This document shows, piece by piece, positions 9,168 to 17,506 of a stretch of 64,000 bases of DNA. The translations under genes were made by a program, and so were the position numbers. The notes beneath the pieces are model-generated. The model worked only from the letters and a program-made list of their open reading frames with translations. It did not search any database and was not told the origin of the DNA. Numbering within the stretch: the stretch's first letter is position 1; every line of letters begins with the position of its first letter. The stretch is taken from the NCBI GenBank assembly GCA_937922045.1, contig CAKZXA010000054.1, positions 62,001-126,000 on the forward strand. The letters are read 5' to 3'. Origin of the DNA: an uncultured Acidimicrobiales bacterium (GTDB taxonomy: Bacteria > Actinomycetota > Acidimicrobiia > Acidimicrobiales > SZUA-35).

Positions 9168-9362
9168 TACGCGCCCGACCTCAACATCGAGGACAACAGC
9201 GCCGCTGGCTATCTGCACGTGCAGGACGCTGCGGCGTGGCCCGCGGCCTGGCTCAGCGCCGGGGTCGGACCTAGCGACATCGTGGATCAGCACTGGCAGA
9301 TGCGCGAGTTCTCGCTTCGCGACCCCAGCGGCAATCTGCTCCGTATCGGCCAGAACTCGTAG
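9168..9362 (+). pseudogene. C-terminal remnant of a VOC (glyoxalase/bleomycin-resistance) protein
   Basis: About 64 residues beginning YAPDLNIEDN and including AAGYLHVQDAAAWPAAW and MREFSLRDPSGNLLRIG. The last motif, with Phe, Asp-Pro and Gly-Asn preceding Leu-Leu-Arg-Ile, is the hallmark of the C-terminal half of bleomycin-resistance-type VOC proteins. There is no start codon or N-terminal half: the frame enters directly from the truncated MFS gene, shifted relative to it. This looks like a deletion joining two neighbouring genes. The remaining piece cannot form the paired beta-alpha-beta modules needed for metal binding. Confidence 0.7.
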
Positions 9363-9378
9363 GCACCGTCAAGCGTCG

Positions 9379-10512
9379 TCAGGTCACCCGAAGATCTAGC
9401 CAGACAAGTCGGTGGTCGGAGGTCGGGTAGCCGATCCCATCCTGGAGAAACTGGCCGAAGTCGAACGTGCCGGTGAGGCGAGAAAGGTCGTTGTCGCTCG
9501 CCGGCCAGAACACGCCTGAATCGGCGACGTTGAGTCGCTTCGACGGAAGCACATAGTCGACCCTCAGGTTGCCCGGGGCTCCATCGGCGAAATCGGCGGT
9601 GTCGAGTGCAGGGTCCCCTCGGTGATCGTCATTTGCCTGACCCTGGACAGCCGAAGCCTCGACCCCTCCCTGGCTCGCTGGCTGGGGATCGGCGATCTTC
9701 GGATGCACCAGCAGCTGATCGATCGCTTCCATGGTGGAATCGCCGTCGACCGGGTCGGCATTCTGGTCGCCTGCGATCACGAAGCGGGCCGAGGCGTGTA
9801 GACCACCGTAGGTGCCGTCGTCGTCGTAGATGTAGGAACTGCGGGCCGGGTGGACATAGTCGGCCCAGAAGCGAATCTCATCGTGATTGCGTCGGCCGTT
9901 CCGATCCTCGGGGCCATCGAACACAGGAGGCGTCGGATGACTGGTGAGGAAATGAATGGTGCGCCGTCCGACGGTGATCGGCAGATCCCAATGCGATTTC
10001 GACGAGAGCCGCAATGCCTCGACAGCTTCGGAAGAGTAGTAGTCGGTGGGGATCAGATTGTCGGGCATGTCGGTCCAGCGGAAGGTTTGAAAGGTGCGTA
10101 CGGCGTCGATGTCGATCGGATACATCGAGAGCACGACCATGCCGAACTGGCCTGGAAAGAAACCAAAGCCGTAGGCATCGTTGGGTCCGCCCACGGTTCC
10201 CGAGCTATCGAGATCAACCCCGGACGGCACGCCGGTGTTTGACGGTGCTGAAAAGGTGTACGGGTAGTCGATTGGGTCGGCGCCGTTCTGGCCGACCATC
10301 AAGTAGTTGTCGAGAAAGCCATCGACAGCAGAGCCAGCCTCGTCGTAGTCGAACTCGTTCAACAAGACGACGTCGGGTCGAACCCGCTGGAGTACCTCGG
10401 CCACGTTTGCCGCCTGCCAACGACGCCTCGCTTCGAGGGAAACGGCAGGATCTGAGCCGTCATAGGCTTCGCTCAAGTTCTCGACGAGCTCACCAGCTGC
10501 TGTTCTATTCAA
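9379..10512 (-). CDS. Endonuclease/exonuclease/phosphatase family protein, start region damaged
   Basis: A 377-residue protein of the DNase I-like metal-dependent hydrolase fold. The acidic motif VVLLNEFDYD (about 50), the VIAGDQNADP motif (about 242) and the terminal PTSDHRLVWLDL motif are present, so the metal site is mostly intact. The only usable start in frame is TTG at 10512, yet the conserved family beginning (RFATFNVSLNR) is encoded just upstream of it, between 10545 and 10504, with no start codon before an in-frame stop at 10606-10608. An ATG at 10627 in another frame begins a signal-peptide-like MLRLARLVLF. A one-base shift that split the gene is therefore likely. Confidence 0.7.
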   Translation of the reverse strand: MNRTAAGELVENLSEAYDGSDPAVSLEARRRWQAANVAEVLQRVRPDVVLLNEFDYDEAGSAVDGFLDNYLMVGQNGADPIDYPYTFSAPSNTGVPSGVDLDSSGTVGGPNDAYGFGFFPGQFGMVVLSMYPIDIDAVRTFQTFRWTDMPDNLIPTDYYSSEAVEALRLSSKSHWDLPITVGRRTIHFLTSHPTPPVFDGPEDRNGRRNHDEIRFWADYVHPARSSYIYDDDGTYGGLHASARFVIAGDQNADPVDGDSTMEAIDQLLVHPKIADPQPASQGGVEASAVQGQANDDHRGDPALDTADFADGAPGNLRVDYVLPSKRLNVADSGVFWPASDNDLSRLTGTFDFGQFLQDGIGYPTSDHRLVWLDLRVT

Positions 10513-10671
10513 CGAGACATTGAAGGTAGCAAACCGGACGGTGCGAGGCGAAGCCGCCGACGCGCTGTCGAGGAACTGGATGGGGCAGACGCTGATGGAA
10601 CAAGACTAGACGAGCGAGCCGAAGCATGGCTCGTGACGCGGAGGATCCTCGGGGATGGCAAACTAGCGATC

Positions 10672-11430
10672 ATGGAGTTCCAGACGGAGACCAAACCGCA
10701 CCTTCTGTACTGGTCGACAAGCGACGAGTTCGCTGACCTCGTCAGCTCCGTCACGCCACGTCAGCTCGCCACCGAGGTCCCGTTGTGTCCAGGCTGGAGC
10801 GTTAAGGATGTCGCCGCTCATGTTTGCGGTGTGGCCGCGGATTTTCTCGCCGACCGACTCGAGGGGGTCGGCAGCGATGACTGGACGGCTCGACAGGTCC
10901 AGGAGCGGGCGGAGGCAACGGTGGCCGACGTGTGCGAGGAGTGGATGTCGTACAGAACGAGACTCGAAGACGCCTTCATCGCGGATTCGTTCGTTGCGGT
11001 TCGACTGTTGGGCGACCTCGTCGTCCACCTTCACGACGTACAGCATGCGCTCGAGGTCGTTCCCGATCGCAGCGATGAACCAACCCGACTGTCGGCCTAC
11101 CGTCAGACCGTGCTCCTCCAAGAGCGAGCGCTCGAACGATGCGATGTTGACGTCTCGATCGAGTTTCCCGACGACAGCTTCTGGCGAGCAGGTGAAGCAA
11201 GCGCCTCATCCACTCGGGCTCATGTAACCCTCAGCGCCTCCCCGTTCGATTTCCTACGCACTGTGACGGGGCGCCGAGGACTCGACGAAGCTCGCTCCTT
11301 AAACTGGCGTTGCGACGTCGGTCAGTCCACAGAGGGGGGCGGATGTGAGCCCGGTTCGATCATCGAGACTGTCATCGAGACTGCGTTGGTCACCTATGGG
11401 TCGCTGCGAGCGACCGACGTTGGCTTCTAG
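10672..11430 (+). CDS. Maleylpyruvate isomerase-family mycothiol-dependent enzyme
   Basis: A protein of about 252 residues with the MDMPI N-terminal DinB-like helical bundle: the start LLYWSTSDEFADLV and the motif VPLCPGWSVKDVAAHV carry the conserved Trp-Ser-x-x-Asp-x-x-x-His signature. The metal-binding His residues of the family appear at this position and near DLVVHLHDVQHAL (about 118-130). Such proteins use mycothiol or act as thiol-dependent transferases or isomerases in actinobacteria. The ATG at 10672 was chosen because the fold begins soon after; a GTG at 10633 adds 13 residues. It is divergent from the endonuclease-family gene. Confidence 0.8.
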   Translation: MEFQTETKPHLLYWSTSDEFADLVSSVTPRQLATEVPLCPGWSVKDVAAHVCGVAADFLADRLEGVGSDDWTARQVQERAEATVADVCEEWMSYRTRLEDAFIADSFVAVRLLGDLVVHLHDVQHALEVVPDRSDEPTRLSAYRQTVLLQERALERCDVDVSIEFPDDSFWRAGEASASSTRAHVTLSASPFDFLRTVTGRRGLDEARSLNWRCDVGQSTEGGGCEPGSIIETVIETALVTYGSLRATDVGF

Positions 11431-11439
11431 GGAGCCGAG

Positions 11440-12918
11440 CTAGAACGGGCCGTCGTCCTTGGGGTCACCCTTGTTGCCGCGGCCCCGGCCCTTGCCGTTC
11501 CCATTGTTTCCGCTCGAACTGTCGGAAGTGGCTGTCGTCGCTGAGGCGGTGGTGGTCGTCGATTCGATTGTTGAGGTGGTCGTCGGATCGGTTGCAACCG
11601 TCGAGGTGGCCTGACTGGTCGAAGACGATGATGAAGATGTCGTCGTCGTCACCGTCGTTGTCGTCACCAACGACGTCGTGGGAGCTGCTGTCGTCGTCGA
11701 CGAGCTTGTCGTCAACGTCGTCGACGTGCTTGTCGCGGTCGTTGGGATTGTGGTTGATGCAGCGGTTGTCGAGGTCGTTGGGCTTGTTGTCGGTGCTGCC
11801 GTTGTCGCTGGAAAGATGGTGATGGGGAAAGAGGTGGTCGTCGACGACGTGGCGGCCGTCGTACTGGGCTGACTCGTGGTCGAACCCGACGTCGTCGCGG
11901 TCGACGAGGTCTGGCCCGCCGTGCTCTGGGTTGAGCTTGATGCTGTCGTCGTCGATGTGGTGGTCTCAGGGTCAACCCGATCTGCACCAACGGTCTGTTC
12001 GCAGGCGATGCCATCGTTGTCGGCATCAAGGCCGCTGCGATAGCCAGGATCCGACACGCTCATTGGGGCCGCACCAGCGGCCGAGGCGAGACTGCAGTTG
12101 AGGTAGAACACCTTGGCTGGTGATTCGTCGTCATCGCCGAGCGTCGTAGGGTTCGTCCGATTAGATTCTGGGGATCTTCTCGCGGTGGTCGTCTGCTCGC
12201 TCAGCACGATGGGATCGTCTTGGTCGGGTTGGGTCGTATCGACAGCAACGATCGACTTGAGCCCTGGAGTGCCGCGACGCTTTGCCTGCTGGCCTGTCAA
12301 GTCGCCATCGGCTGGTGAGCCAAGGTCTTCGGAAGTGTTGTCGTCAGACGGCGAGCTGGAGGAGGCTCTCATAGCGTCCGACGGGCGTCCATCAGCTTGC
12401 GAGACCCCTTGTGCTTGGCCGCTCGATCGTGTCGAACCAGAGGCTTCGCCGAGTGAGCGAACCTCGCCCCTATCGTCGATGGGCATACGAAACATAAACA
12501 GGAAGAGGGCGACGAGAAGGAGACTCGTCGGGATCAGGAAACGCTTCCAGATCAGCAGCGGTCGTGTGCGGTCAAACCAGTCGCCCATGTGGTCGAGGAC
12601 GTTAGGTTGTACGGCCGCCCCGTACTGTGGCTGGATCACGGGAGGTTGCGCCGTAGCCGGAGCCGACGAGATGGGCTCATTGCTGGAGGGCGCAGGCCGA
12701 GGAGAGGCCGCGGCCGTGCGTTTCGAAGCCCGAGCTTCACTGCCGAAGAGAAGCTTGGTCTGGTCCGTCGTGATGTCGATGACGGGCTCGGACGGCATCG
12801 CCGGCTGAGCAGCACCACTCCTGAACCCGGCGTCGTCGGGGGAGTGGGTCGGGGCCTGGAGGGTAGGAACAAACTCGACGGTGTCGACCAGACCAGGTAG
12901 CGGCGGAACCTTGGACAT
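11440..12918 (-). CDS. Membrane-anchored protein with Excalibur domain and Thr-rich tail
   Basis: A 492-residue single-pass membrane protein. Residues 1-120 are polar and probably cytosolic, 127-143 form one membrane segment after LLIWKRF, and 145-265 are a Ser-rich linker. Residues about 269-306 form an Excalibur calcium-binding domain: VFYLNCSLASAAG and the loop DADNDGIACE with two Cys are its hallmarks. The last 180 residues are almost only Thr, Ser and Ala, ending in a Gly/Asn/Lys/Arg tail, as in extended wall-associated stalks. The start at ATG 12918 was chosen because the preceding 72 in-frame codons look non-coding. It is divergent from a secreted phosphodiester glycosidase gene. Function is unknown. 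Confidence 0.7.
   Translation of the reverse strand: MSKVPPLPGLVDTVEFVPTLQAPTHSPDDAGFRSGAAQPAMPSEPVIDITTDQTKLLFGSEARASKRTAAASPRPAPSSNEPISSAPATAQPPVIQPQYGAAVQPNVLDHMGDWFDRTRPLLIWKRFLIPTSLLLVALFLFMFRMPIDDRGEVRSLGEASGSTRSSGQAQGVSQADGRPSDAMRASSSSPSDDNTSEDLGSPADGDLTGQQAKRRGTPGLKSIVAVDTTQPDQDDPIVLSEQTTTARRSPESNRTNPTTLGDDDESPAKVFYLNCSLASAAGAAPMSVSDPGYRSGLDADNDGIACEQTVGADRVDPETTTSTTTASSSTQSTAGQTSSTATTSGSTTSQPSTTAATSSTTTSFPITIFPATTAAPTTSPTTSTTAASTTIPTTATSTSTTLTTSSSTTTAAPTTSLVTTTTVTTTTSSSSSSTSQATSTVATDPTTTSTIESTTTTASATTATSDSSSGNNGNGKGRGRGNKGDPKDDGPF
11530..11990. repeat. Low-complexity Thr/Ser codon repeat tract
   Basis: This tract consists largely of short irregular repeats of GTC/GTT-type triplets (Thr, Ser and Ala codons read on the minus strand). 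It lies wholly within the Excalibur-domain gene and codes for its stalk. Units are imperfect, so it is not a tandem satellite, but replication slippage or assembly errors are more likely here than elsewhere. Confidence 0.7.
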
Positions 12919-13168
12919 TGCGACGACTTTCGCACAGCTCGAACCGGTGGTGGCGCATGGTCGCCAGCTCGAGTCTTCGCTGTTGGGAGAACGACCTGGA
13001 AGCGTTATCTCAGCGAAATCTAGATGTCGTCCAGACTTTTGAGCTCTCGGGCTCAGCACAGGGCGACGGTTGGCGAGCTGATCCATCCGAACTAGATCGG
13101 TGAGCAGGTCAGCGGTATTCCGACGCGCAACCAACTGATTCCATGGAGGATCTAGTGGATGTTGGGAA

Positions 13169-14551
13169 ATGATTCGACACGCGTCACAGATTCGACATAG
13201 ATCGGTACAGGGCTCGCTACGGGGCTTTTACGGTCTGGCGATGGTCTCACTTCTGGTGGCGACGACGCTGACAATGGTGGCTGGCCTTCCGACACCAGCA
13301 GCGGCCAGCACGAAACCCGAAGCCCGTTCGGCCTTCCTCAACCGATGCGATCTCGGTGCTGACCGGGCCGATCGCTCAGCCTTCACCGTCGAGGTGGTTT
13401 ACTGCACCGTGCTCGACCGGCGCCCCGGAGCGAGTAGCCGCTGGTATTGGCATCGGCGACTCGACGCCGGTTTCGGCGTGGTGTCGATGGTCGAGGCACT
13501 GACCGGCTCAACCGAATATCAACAGCGGGCGACCCCGTCGCCGTGGGAAGCACTCTCGCTCTTTGGTACCGATCGCGATGCCCCCAACCTGGCGGTGCCG
13601 AAGACGACGCAACCGGTCGCAGCTCAGCCAACCTCAACGTCCAAACCACCACCAACACAGCGATCGACGACGCCTAAGACGACGACCACCAAAACCGCTG
13701 TCGTTGAGACCAAGCCCAAGCCGAAAACGATGGCCACGAAGAAGACCTCAACGCAAGAGCCAGGCCCGGCATCAAACGGGTTCCGAAAGCGCCAAGCCAT
13801 CGTGGCGAAGTCTTTCGCCGCCTTTGTTGACAAAAACGGTGGCAGTAACGGGGGAGCCGTAGGGCCCGGAGGTAACGGTGTCGTGGTGCCCGGTGTTGTG
13901 TACCGGCGAATCGATGTTCCCGGCCAGCAGATTCACGTGACGTTCGTGCATCTCTCACGTGCGACGATGAGAGTCAGCCCAGGAGGCCGTGGTCCTGCTG
14001 TGGTCGGCGATTTCGCCGAAGGCGTCGGCGGCGTTGTGGCCCTCAACGGAAACTGGTTTTCGCCATGGGATGGGCCGGCGGTAGCTGGTGGTGAGGCATA
14101 CGCTGCTGACGACCACGGCTACACGGCTCTGTTCGGGATGACGGCTGACCAGTCGAGCGTTATCGAACATCATGCCGAGGTCAACAGCACAGTAGATCAG
14201 CGCATCCGGGAGGCCGTCGGGGGCCACCCGACGTTGGTGCACCGAGGAACCGTGACGGCAGACTTCGGGAACGATCCCACCTTCACCAACCGGCATCCCC
14301 GCAGTGCGATTGCGCTCGACTCGACCGGTGACGTGCTCATCCTGGTGGCTGTCGACGGTCGTTCAAAACATGCAGCCGGGATGACCGGCAGCGAGACGGC
14401 GAAACTTTTGAACCGTCTAGGCGCTCACGATGCCGTGATGCTCGACGGGGGAGGGTCGACGACGATGTGGCTGGGAGGCAAGGGGATTGTCAACACGCCA
14501 TCCGGCCAGCCTCGCGCCGTCGGTAATCAGATTGCAATAGTTCCGCGCTGA
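13169..14551 (+). CDS. Secreted phosphodiester glycosidase-family protein with DUF4214-like repeat
   Basis: A 460-residue exported protein. Residues 1-46 form a signal peptide (basic start, hydrophobic core around MVSLLVATTLTMVAG, then PAAAS). Residues about 66-112 (VYCTVLDRRPG to GSTEYQQR) resemble a DUF4214 module common in surface proteins. A Thr/Lys/Pro-rich linker covers 130-200. The C-terminal part (about 240-460) is an NAGPA-type phosphodiester glycosidase domain, with VVALNGNWFSPWDG, the Asp/Gly motif VMLDGGGSTTMW and the ending RAVGNQIAIVP. The domain cleaves GlcNAc phosphodiesters in animals and is linked with envelope polysaccharide in bacteria. It probably acts outside the cell; substrate unknown. 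Confidence 0.85.
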   Translation: MIRHASQIRHRSVQGSLRGFYGLAMVSLLVATTLTMVAGLPTPAAASTKPEARSAFLNRCDLGADRADRSAFTVEVVYCTVLDRRPGASSRWYWHRRLDAGFGVVSMVEALTGSTEYQQRATPSPWEALSLFGTDRDAPNLAVPKTTQPVAAQPTSTSKPPPTQRSTTPKTTTTKTAVVETKPKPKTMATKKTSTQEPGPASNGFRKRQAIVAKSFAAFVDKNGGSNGGAVGPGGNGVVVPGVVYRRIDVPGQQIHVTFVHLSRATMRVSPGGRGPAVVGDFAEGVGGVVALNGNWFSPWDGPAVAGGEAYAADDHGYTALFGMTADQSSVIEHHAEVNSTVDQRIREAVGGHPTLVHRGTVTADFGNDPTFTNRHPRSAIALDSTGDVLILVAVDGRSKHAAGMTGSETAKLLNRLGAHDAVMLDGGGSTTMWLGGKGIVNTPSGQPRAVGNQIAIVPR

Positions 14552-14674
14552 ACACTCAGCGTGTTGAATGAGCGCCAACTCGTAGGGATTTAGGGAGCCA
14601 TTGTGGTGAAGGCGTCACTCTACGTGGACTTACCGGTGCGTAACTCTTTGGTCACCTCTAGTGTCTAACAGATT

Positions 14675-16330
14675 ATGGACACGATCGTTGAGCGTATCGA
14701 GCACGCCTCCAAAGGTCAGGGAACCATCACCTTTGTCACCGGCGAGGAGCCTCAGACAAAGACGTGGGGTGAGTTTCACGAGGATGCGAAGGCCATGGCG
14801 GCCCGCCTTCAAGCCCGAGGTATTTCCCACGGTGACCACGTCGCTGTCCTAGGGCCGACCTCGGTCGATCTCGTTACTTCATTCCAGGCTGTGTGGCTCT
14901 GCGGCGCAACCCTGGTCGTGCTGCCGCTGCCCATGCGGCTGGCCTCAATCGAAGACTTCACCTCTGCCACCAAGCAGCGGATTCGATCCGCCGACTGCAG
15001 CGCCGTGTTGATCGACCCTGACCTCGCCCCCTTCGTCGAGGTGACTCCCGAGGATCCCCCGCTCTACTCCCTTGCCGAGCTCAGCGGCGACAATCTCGCC
15101 GCCAGCGACTTCGTCCGCCCCGACTACAACGCCGACGACTTGTTTGTTCTCCAGTTCACCAGTGGATCGACGTCAGAACCCAAGGGCGTCATGTTGCCGA
15201 ACCACATGGTTGCGGCAAACATCGACGCTATTACCGAGGCTGGTCGGGTGAAGGTAGGGGAAGACGTGCTGGTCTCATGGCTACCCCTCTATCACGACAT
15301 GGGTCTCGTCGGCTTCTGCATTCTTCCGATGTCGACCGGCCTCGACCTGGTCCTTGCCGCTCCGCAGGACTTTCTCGCCTCACCCGGCCGCTGGATGGAG
15401 TGGCTCTCCACCTACAAGGGCACCGCCACCGCAGGCCCTAACTTCAGCTACGTCCTGGCCACTCGAGCCCTACGCCGAATGAAGGAGCCGCTCGACTTAT
15501 CGGCCCTCCGCATCGCTCTCAACGGAGCCGAGCCGGTCGATCCGGCCAGCGTGCGCGATTTCGTCGAGGTCGGTGCCGAGCACGGCATGCGGCCTGGCGC
15601 CGTCTTCCCCGCCTTCGGCATGGCCGAGGTGGCCATCGCTGGATCCTTTCCAATCCCGATGTCTGGTCTCGTCACCGATGTGGTCGATGGACAGCACCTG
15701 GAGAATGTCCACGTGGCCGAGCCCGTTGCTCCCGACCATCAGCACGCCCGGGAAATCGTACTGCTCGGTAGCCCGGTGCCGGGCCTCGAGTTTCGAGTCG
15801 TCAACGCCGACGGAGCGCCTGCGGCCGAACGTCACGTCGGAGAGCTACAGATCAGAGGGACCTCGGTCACCCCTGGCTACTACCGCAGCGATGAGGCAAA
15901 CGCCGAACTCTTCGACGGCGACTGGTTGAAGACTGGTGACCTGGCCTACATGGTCGACGGCCAGATGGCGATGTGCGGACGAATCAAGGATCTCATCATT
16001 GTTGGTGGCCGCAATGTCTACCCCCAGGACATCGAACGAGCGGTCGGACAGGTCGAGGCGATCCGAACAGGCAACGTAATCGCCTTCGGATCAGCGGGCC
16101 GCAAAGGCAAAGAGCAGGTCGTTGTCGTGGCTGAAACACGAGCCGACGCCGACAGCTTCGACGCTATCCGAACCGCCATTAGTGAGAAGTCGGTGGAGGC
16201 GGTCGGTGTTCCGGCACGCGATATTGTTCTCGTGCGCCCATCGAGCCTGCCAAAAACGAGTTCAGGCAAGCTGCAGCGGGCGCTCTGTCGCCAGCAGTAC
16301 CACAACGGCCAACTCGACCTCGCTGGCTAG
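14675..16330 (+). CDS. Fatty acyl-AMP ligase (FAAL-like)
   Basis: A 551-residue ANL-family enzyme. The loop FTSGSTSEPKGVMLPN (about 163-178) and the downstream SWLPLYHDMGLVGF (about 201-214) are typical of the FAAL branch, which forms acyl-adenylates and usually hands them to acyl carrier proteins of polyketide or peptide synthases rather than to CoA. The hinge TGDLAYMVDG and the C-terminal Lys in KTSSGKLQRALC are present. No carrier protein or synthase gene lies nearby, so its acceptor must be encoded elsewhere. Its stop codon shares the palindrome CTAG with the stop of the converging permease gene. FAAL versus CoA ligase assignment rests on motif likeness. Confidence 0.82.
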   Translation: MDTIVERIEHASKGQGTITFVTGEEPQTKTWGEFHEDAKAMAARLQARGISHGDHVAVLGPTSVDLVTSFQAVWLCGATLVVLPLPMRLASIEDFTSATKQRIRSADCSAVLIDPDLAPFVEVTPEDPPLYSLAELSGDNLAASDFVRPDYNADDLFVLQFTSGSTSEPKGVMLPNHMVAANIDAITEAGRVKVGEDVLVSWLPLYHDMGLVGFCILPMSTGLDLVLAAPQDFLASPGRWMEWLSTYKGTATAGPNFSYVLATRALRRMKEPLDLSALRIALNGAEPVDPASVRDFVEVGAEHGMRPGAVFPAFGMAEVAIAGSFPIPMSGLVTDVVDGQHLENVHVAEPVAPDHQHAREIVLLGSPVPGLEFRVVNADGAPAAERHVGELQIRGTSVTPGYYRSDEANAELFDGDWLKTGDLAYMVDGQMAMCGRIKDLIIVGGRNVYPQDIERAVGQVEAIRTGNVIAFGSAGRKGKEQVVVVAETRADADSFDAIRTAISEKSVEAVGVPARDIVLVRPSSLPKTSSGKLQRALCRQQYHNGQLDLAG

Positions 16331-17502
16331 ACCGGAGGCGCAGCTCCGCCATCAACGCCATCGGACGTCTCGTCGATTTCGTCGACCTGGCTCAGCTCGG
16401 CGGCCACGAGGTCTTGGTTGGCAAGCCCTGGGTAAGGCCCGGTCAACGAGATAAGAGGCCTCGACCACTGCAACAGTGGATCGATGTCGATGAAGAGCGC
16501 CTTGGCCAGCAGCGTCATCGGGACAGCGAGGATGGCGCCGAGTGGACCGAGAACCCAGCTCCAGAAGATCAGGGAGAGAAAGGTGAGCGTTGCCGACAGG
16601 CCAACCGCGTCGCCAACGAAACGCGGCTGGATTAAGGACTGAACGACTACGTTGATAATGAGGTAGGAGCCGATGATCCAAAGCGAGAGCTGCCAGCCTC
16701 CCTCGAAGAAGGCAAGGATTGCAGGCGGCACGAGACCGAGAGCGAACCCGATGTTGGGGATGTAGTTGGTGATCAACGACAGGATGCCCCACACCAACGC
16801 CAGCGGAATGTTGAACCAGAGCAGCACCATCATGTCGAGGCCGGCCACGATGAGACCGAAGATGGTCGACACGATGAAGTAACTGCGGGTTCGCTGAGCG
16901 AATCCCTGGAGTCCCTCGACAACTTCGGGTCGGTCGTCGCTCGCTCGCTGCAGAGCGCCGGTGAACTTTCCGGCATCGAGTGTCATGAACAGCATCGTGA
17001 ACAGCAAGAGGCTGGCCGCGCTGGCGATGCCCAGAAGCCCCGACAGAGCTGAGGACACCTGTCCGGCTACCGCACCAATATCGAGCCCACGCACGATCTC
17101 CTCGACGTCGGCTCCTTCGACACCGAGATCTTCTAGCCAGTCAACAGCGTCGGTTTGAGCTGATCGAAGTTGCTCGGTGTAGCCATCGCTGGTTACGAGA
17201 TCGATCATTTCGAAAGCGGCCCATGCGACCGAGGCGACGATGACGGCCAGGGTTCCGAAGGCGGCGACGATGAAGGCTGTGAAGCCCGCCCAGCTCGGTG
17301 CTCCAAGATCTACCAGTCGGTCCTGGATCGGGCTGACAACGACAACGATGACCAGGGCCAGAAAGATCGGACCAATCGAGGCCGCGAATGATTTGATGCC
17401 AGCCACGACGATCATGGTGGCGGCGATAGTCAGGAGCAGGCCTGCGCCACGCGACGCACCGATGCCGCTAAATCCGCTGACCGTCTTGTCTGGTTCCGCC
17501 AT
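16327..17502 (-). CDS. AI-2E family transporter (permease)
   Basis: A 391-residue polytopic membrane protein of the AI-2E/UPF0118 family. Paired N-terminal helices (residues about 20-65), a soluble helical domain (about 100-165, ending in AGQVSSALSG), and five or six C-terminal helices with LVWGILSLITNYIPNIG and the motif PRFVGDAVGLSATLTFLSL are characteristic. Members export or exchange varied solutes (autoinducer-2 or Na+/H+), so the substrate is open. ATG 17502 was chosen because the preceding 96 in-frame codons are Arg/Ser-rich and non-coding in appearance. The 3-prime end overlaps the acyl-AMP ligase stop by four bases in convergent orientation. Confidence 0.88.
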   Translation of the reverse strand: MAEPDKTVSGFSGIGASRGAGLLLTIAATMIVVAGIKSFAASIGPIFLALVIVVVVSPIQDRLVDLGAPSWAGFTAFIVAAFGTLAVIVASVAWAAFEMIDLVTSDGYTEQLRSAQTDAVDWLEDLGVEGADVEEIVRGLDIGAVAGQVSSALSGLLGIASAASLLLFTMLFMTLDAGKFTGALQRASDDRPEVVEGLQGFAQRTRSYFIVSTIFGLIVAGLDMMVLLWFNIPLALVWGILSLITNYIPNIGFALGLVPPAILAFFEGGWQLSLWIIGSYLIINVVVQSLIQPRFVGDAVGLSATLTFLSLIFWSWVLGPLGAILAVPMTLLAKALFIDIDPLLQWSRPLISLTGPYPGLANQDLVAAELSQVDEIDETSDGVDGGAAPPV

Positions 17503-17506
17503 CGTG

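Noticed and set aside
11568-11872. Hydrophobic Val-rich open frames on the plus strand within the Thr-rich tract
   Set aside because: They are simply the complement of Thr/Ser codon repeats of the minus-strand gene.
11530-11990. Repeat tract considered as a CRISPR array
   Set aside because: Units are short, irregular and in phase with codons; there are no spaced identical repeats and no cas genes.
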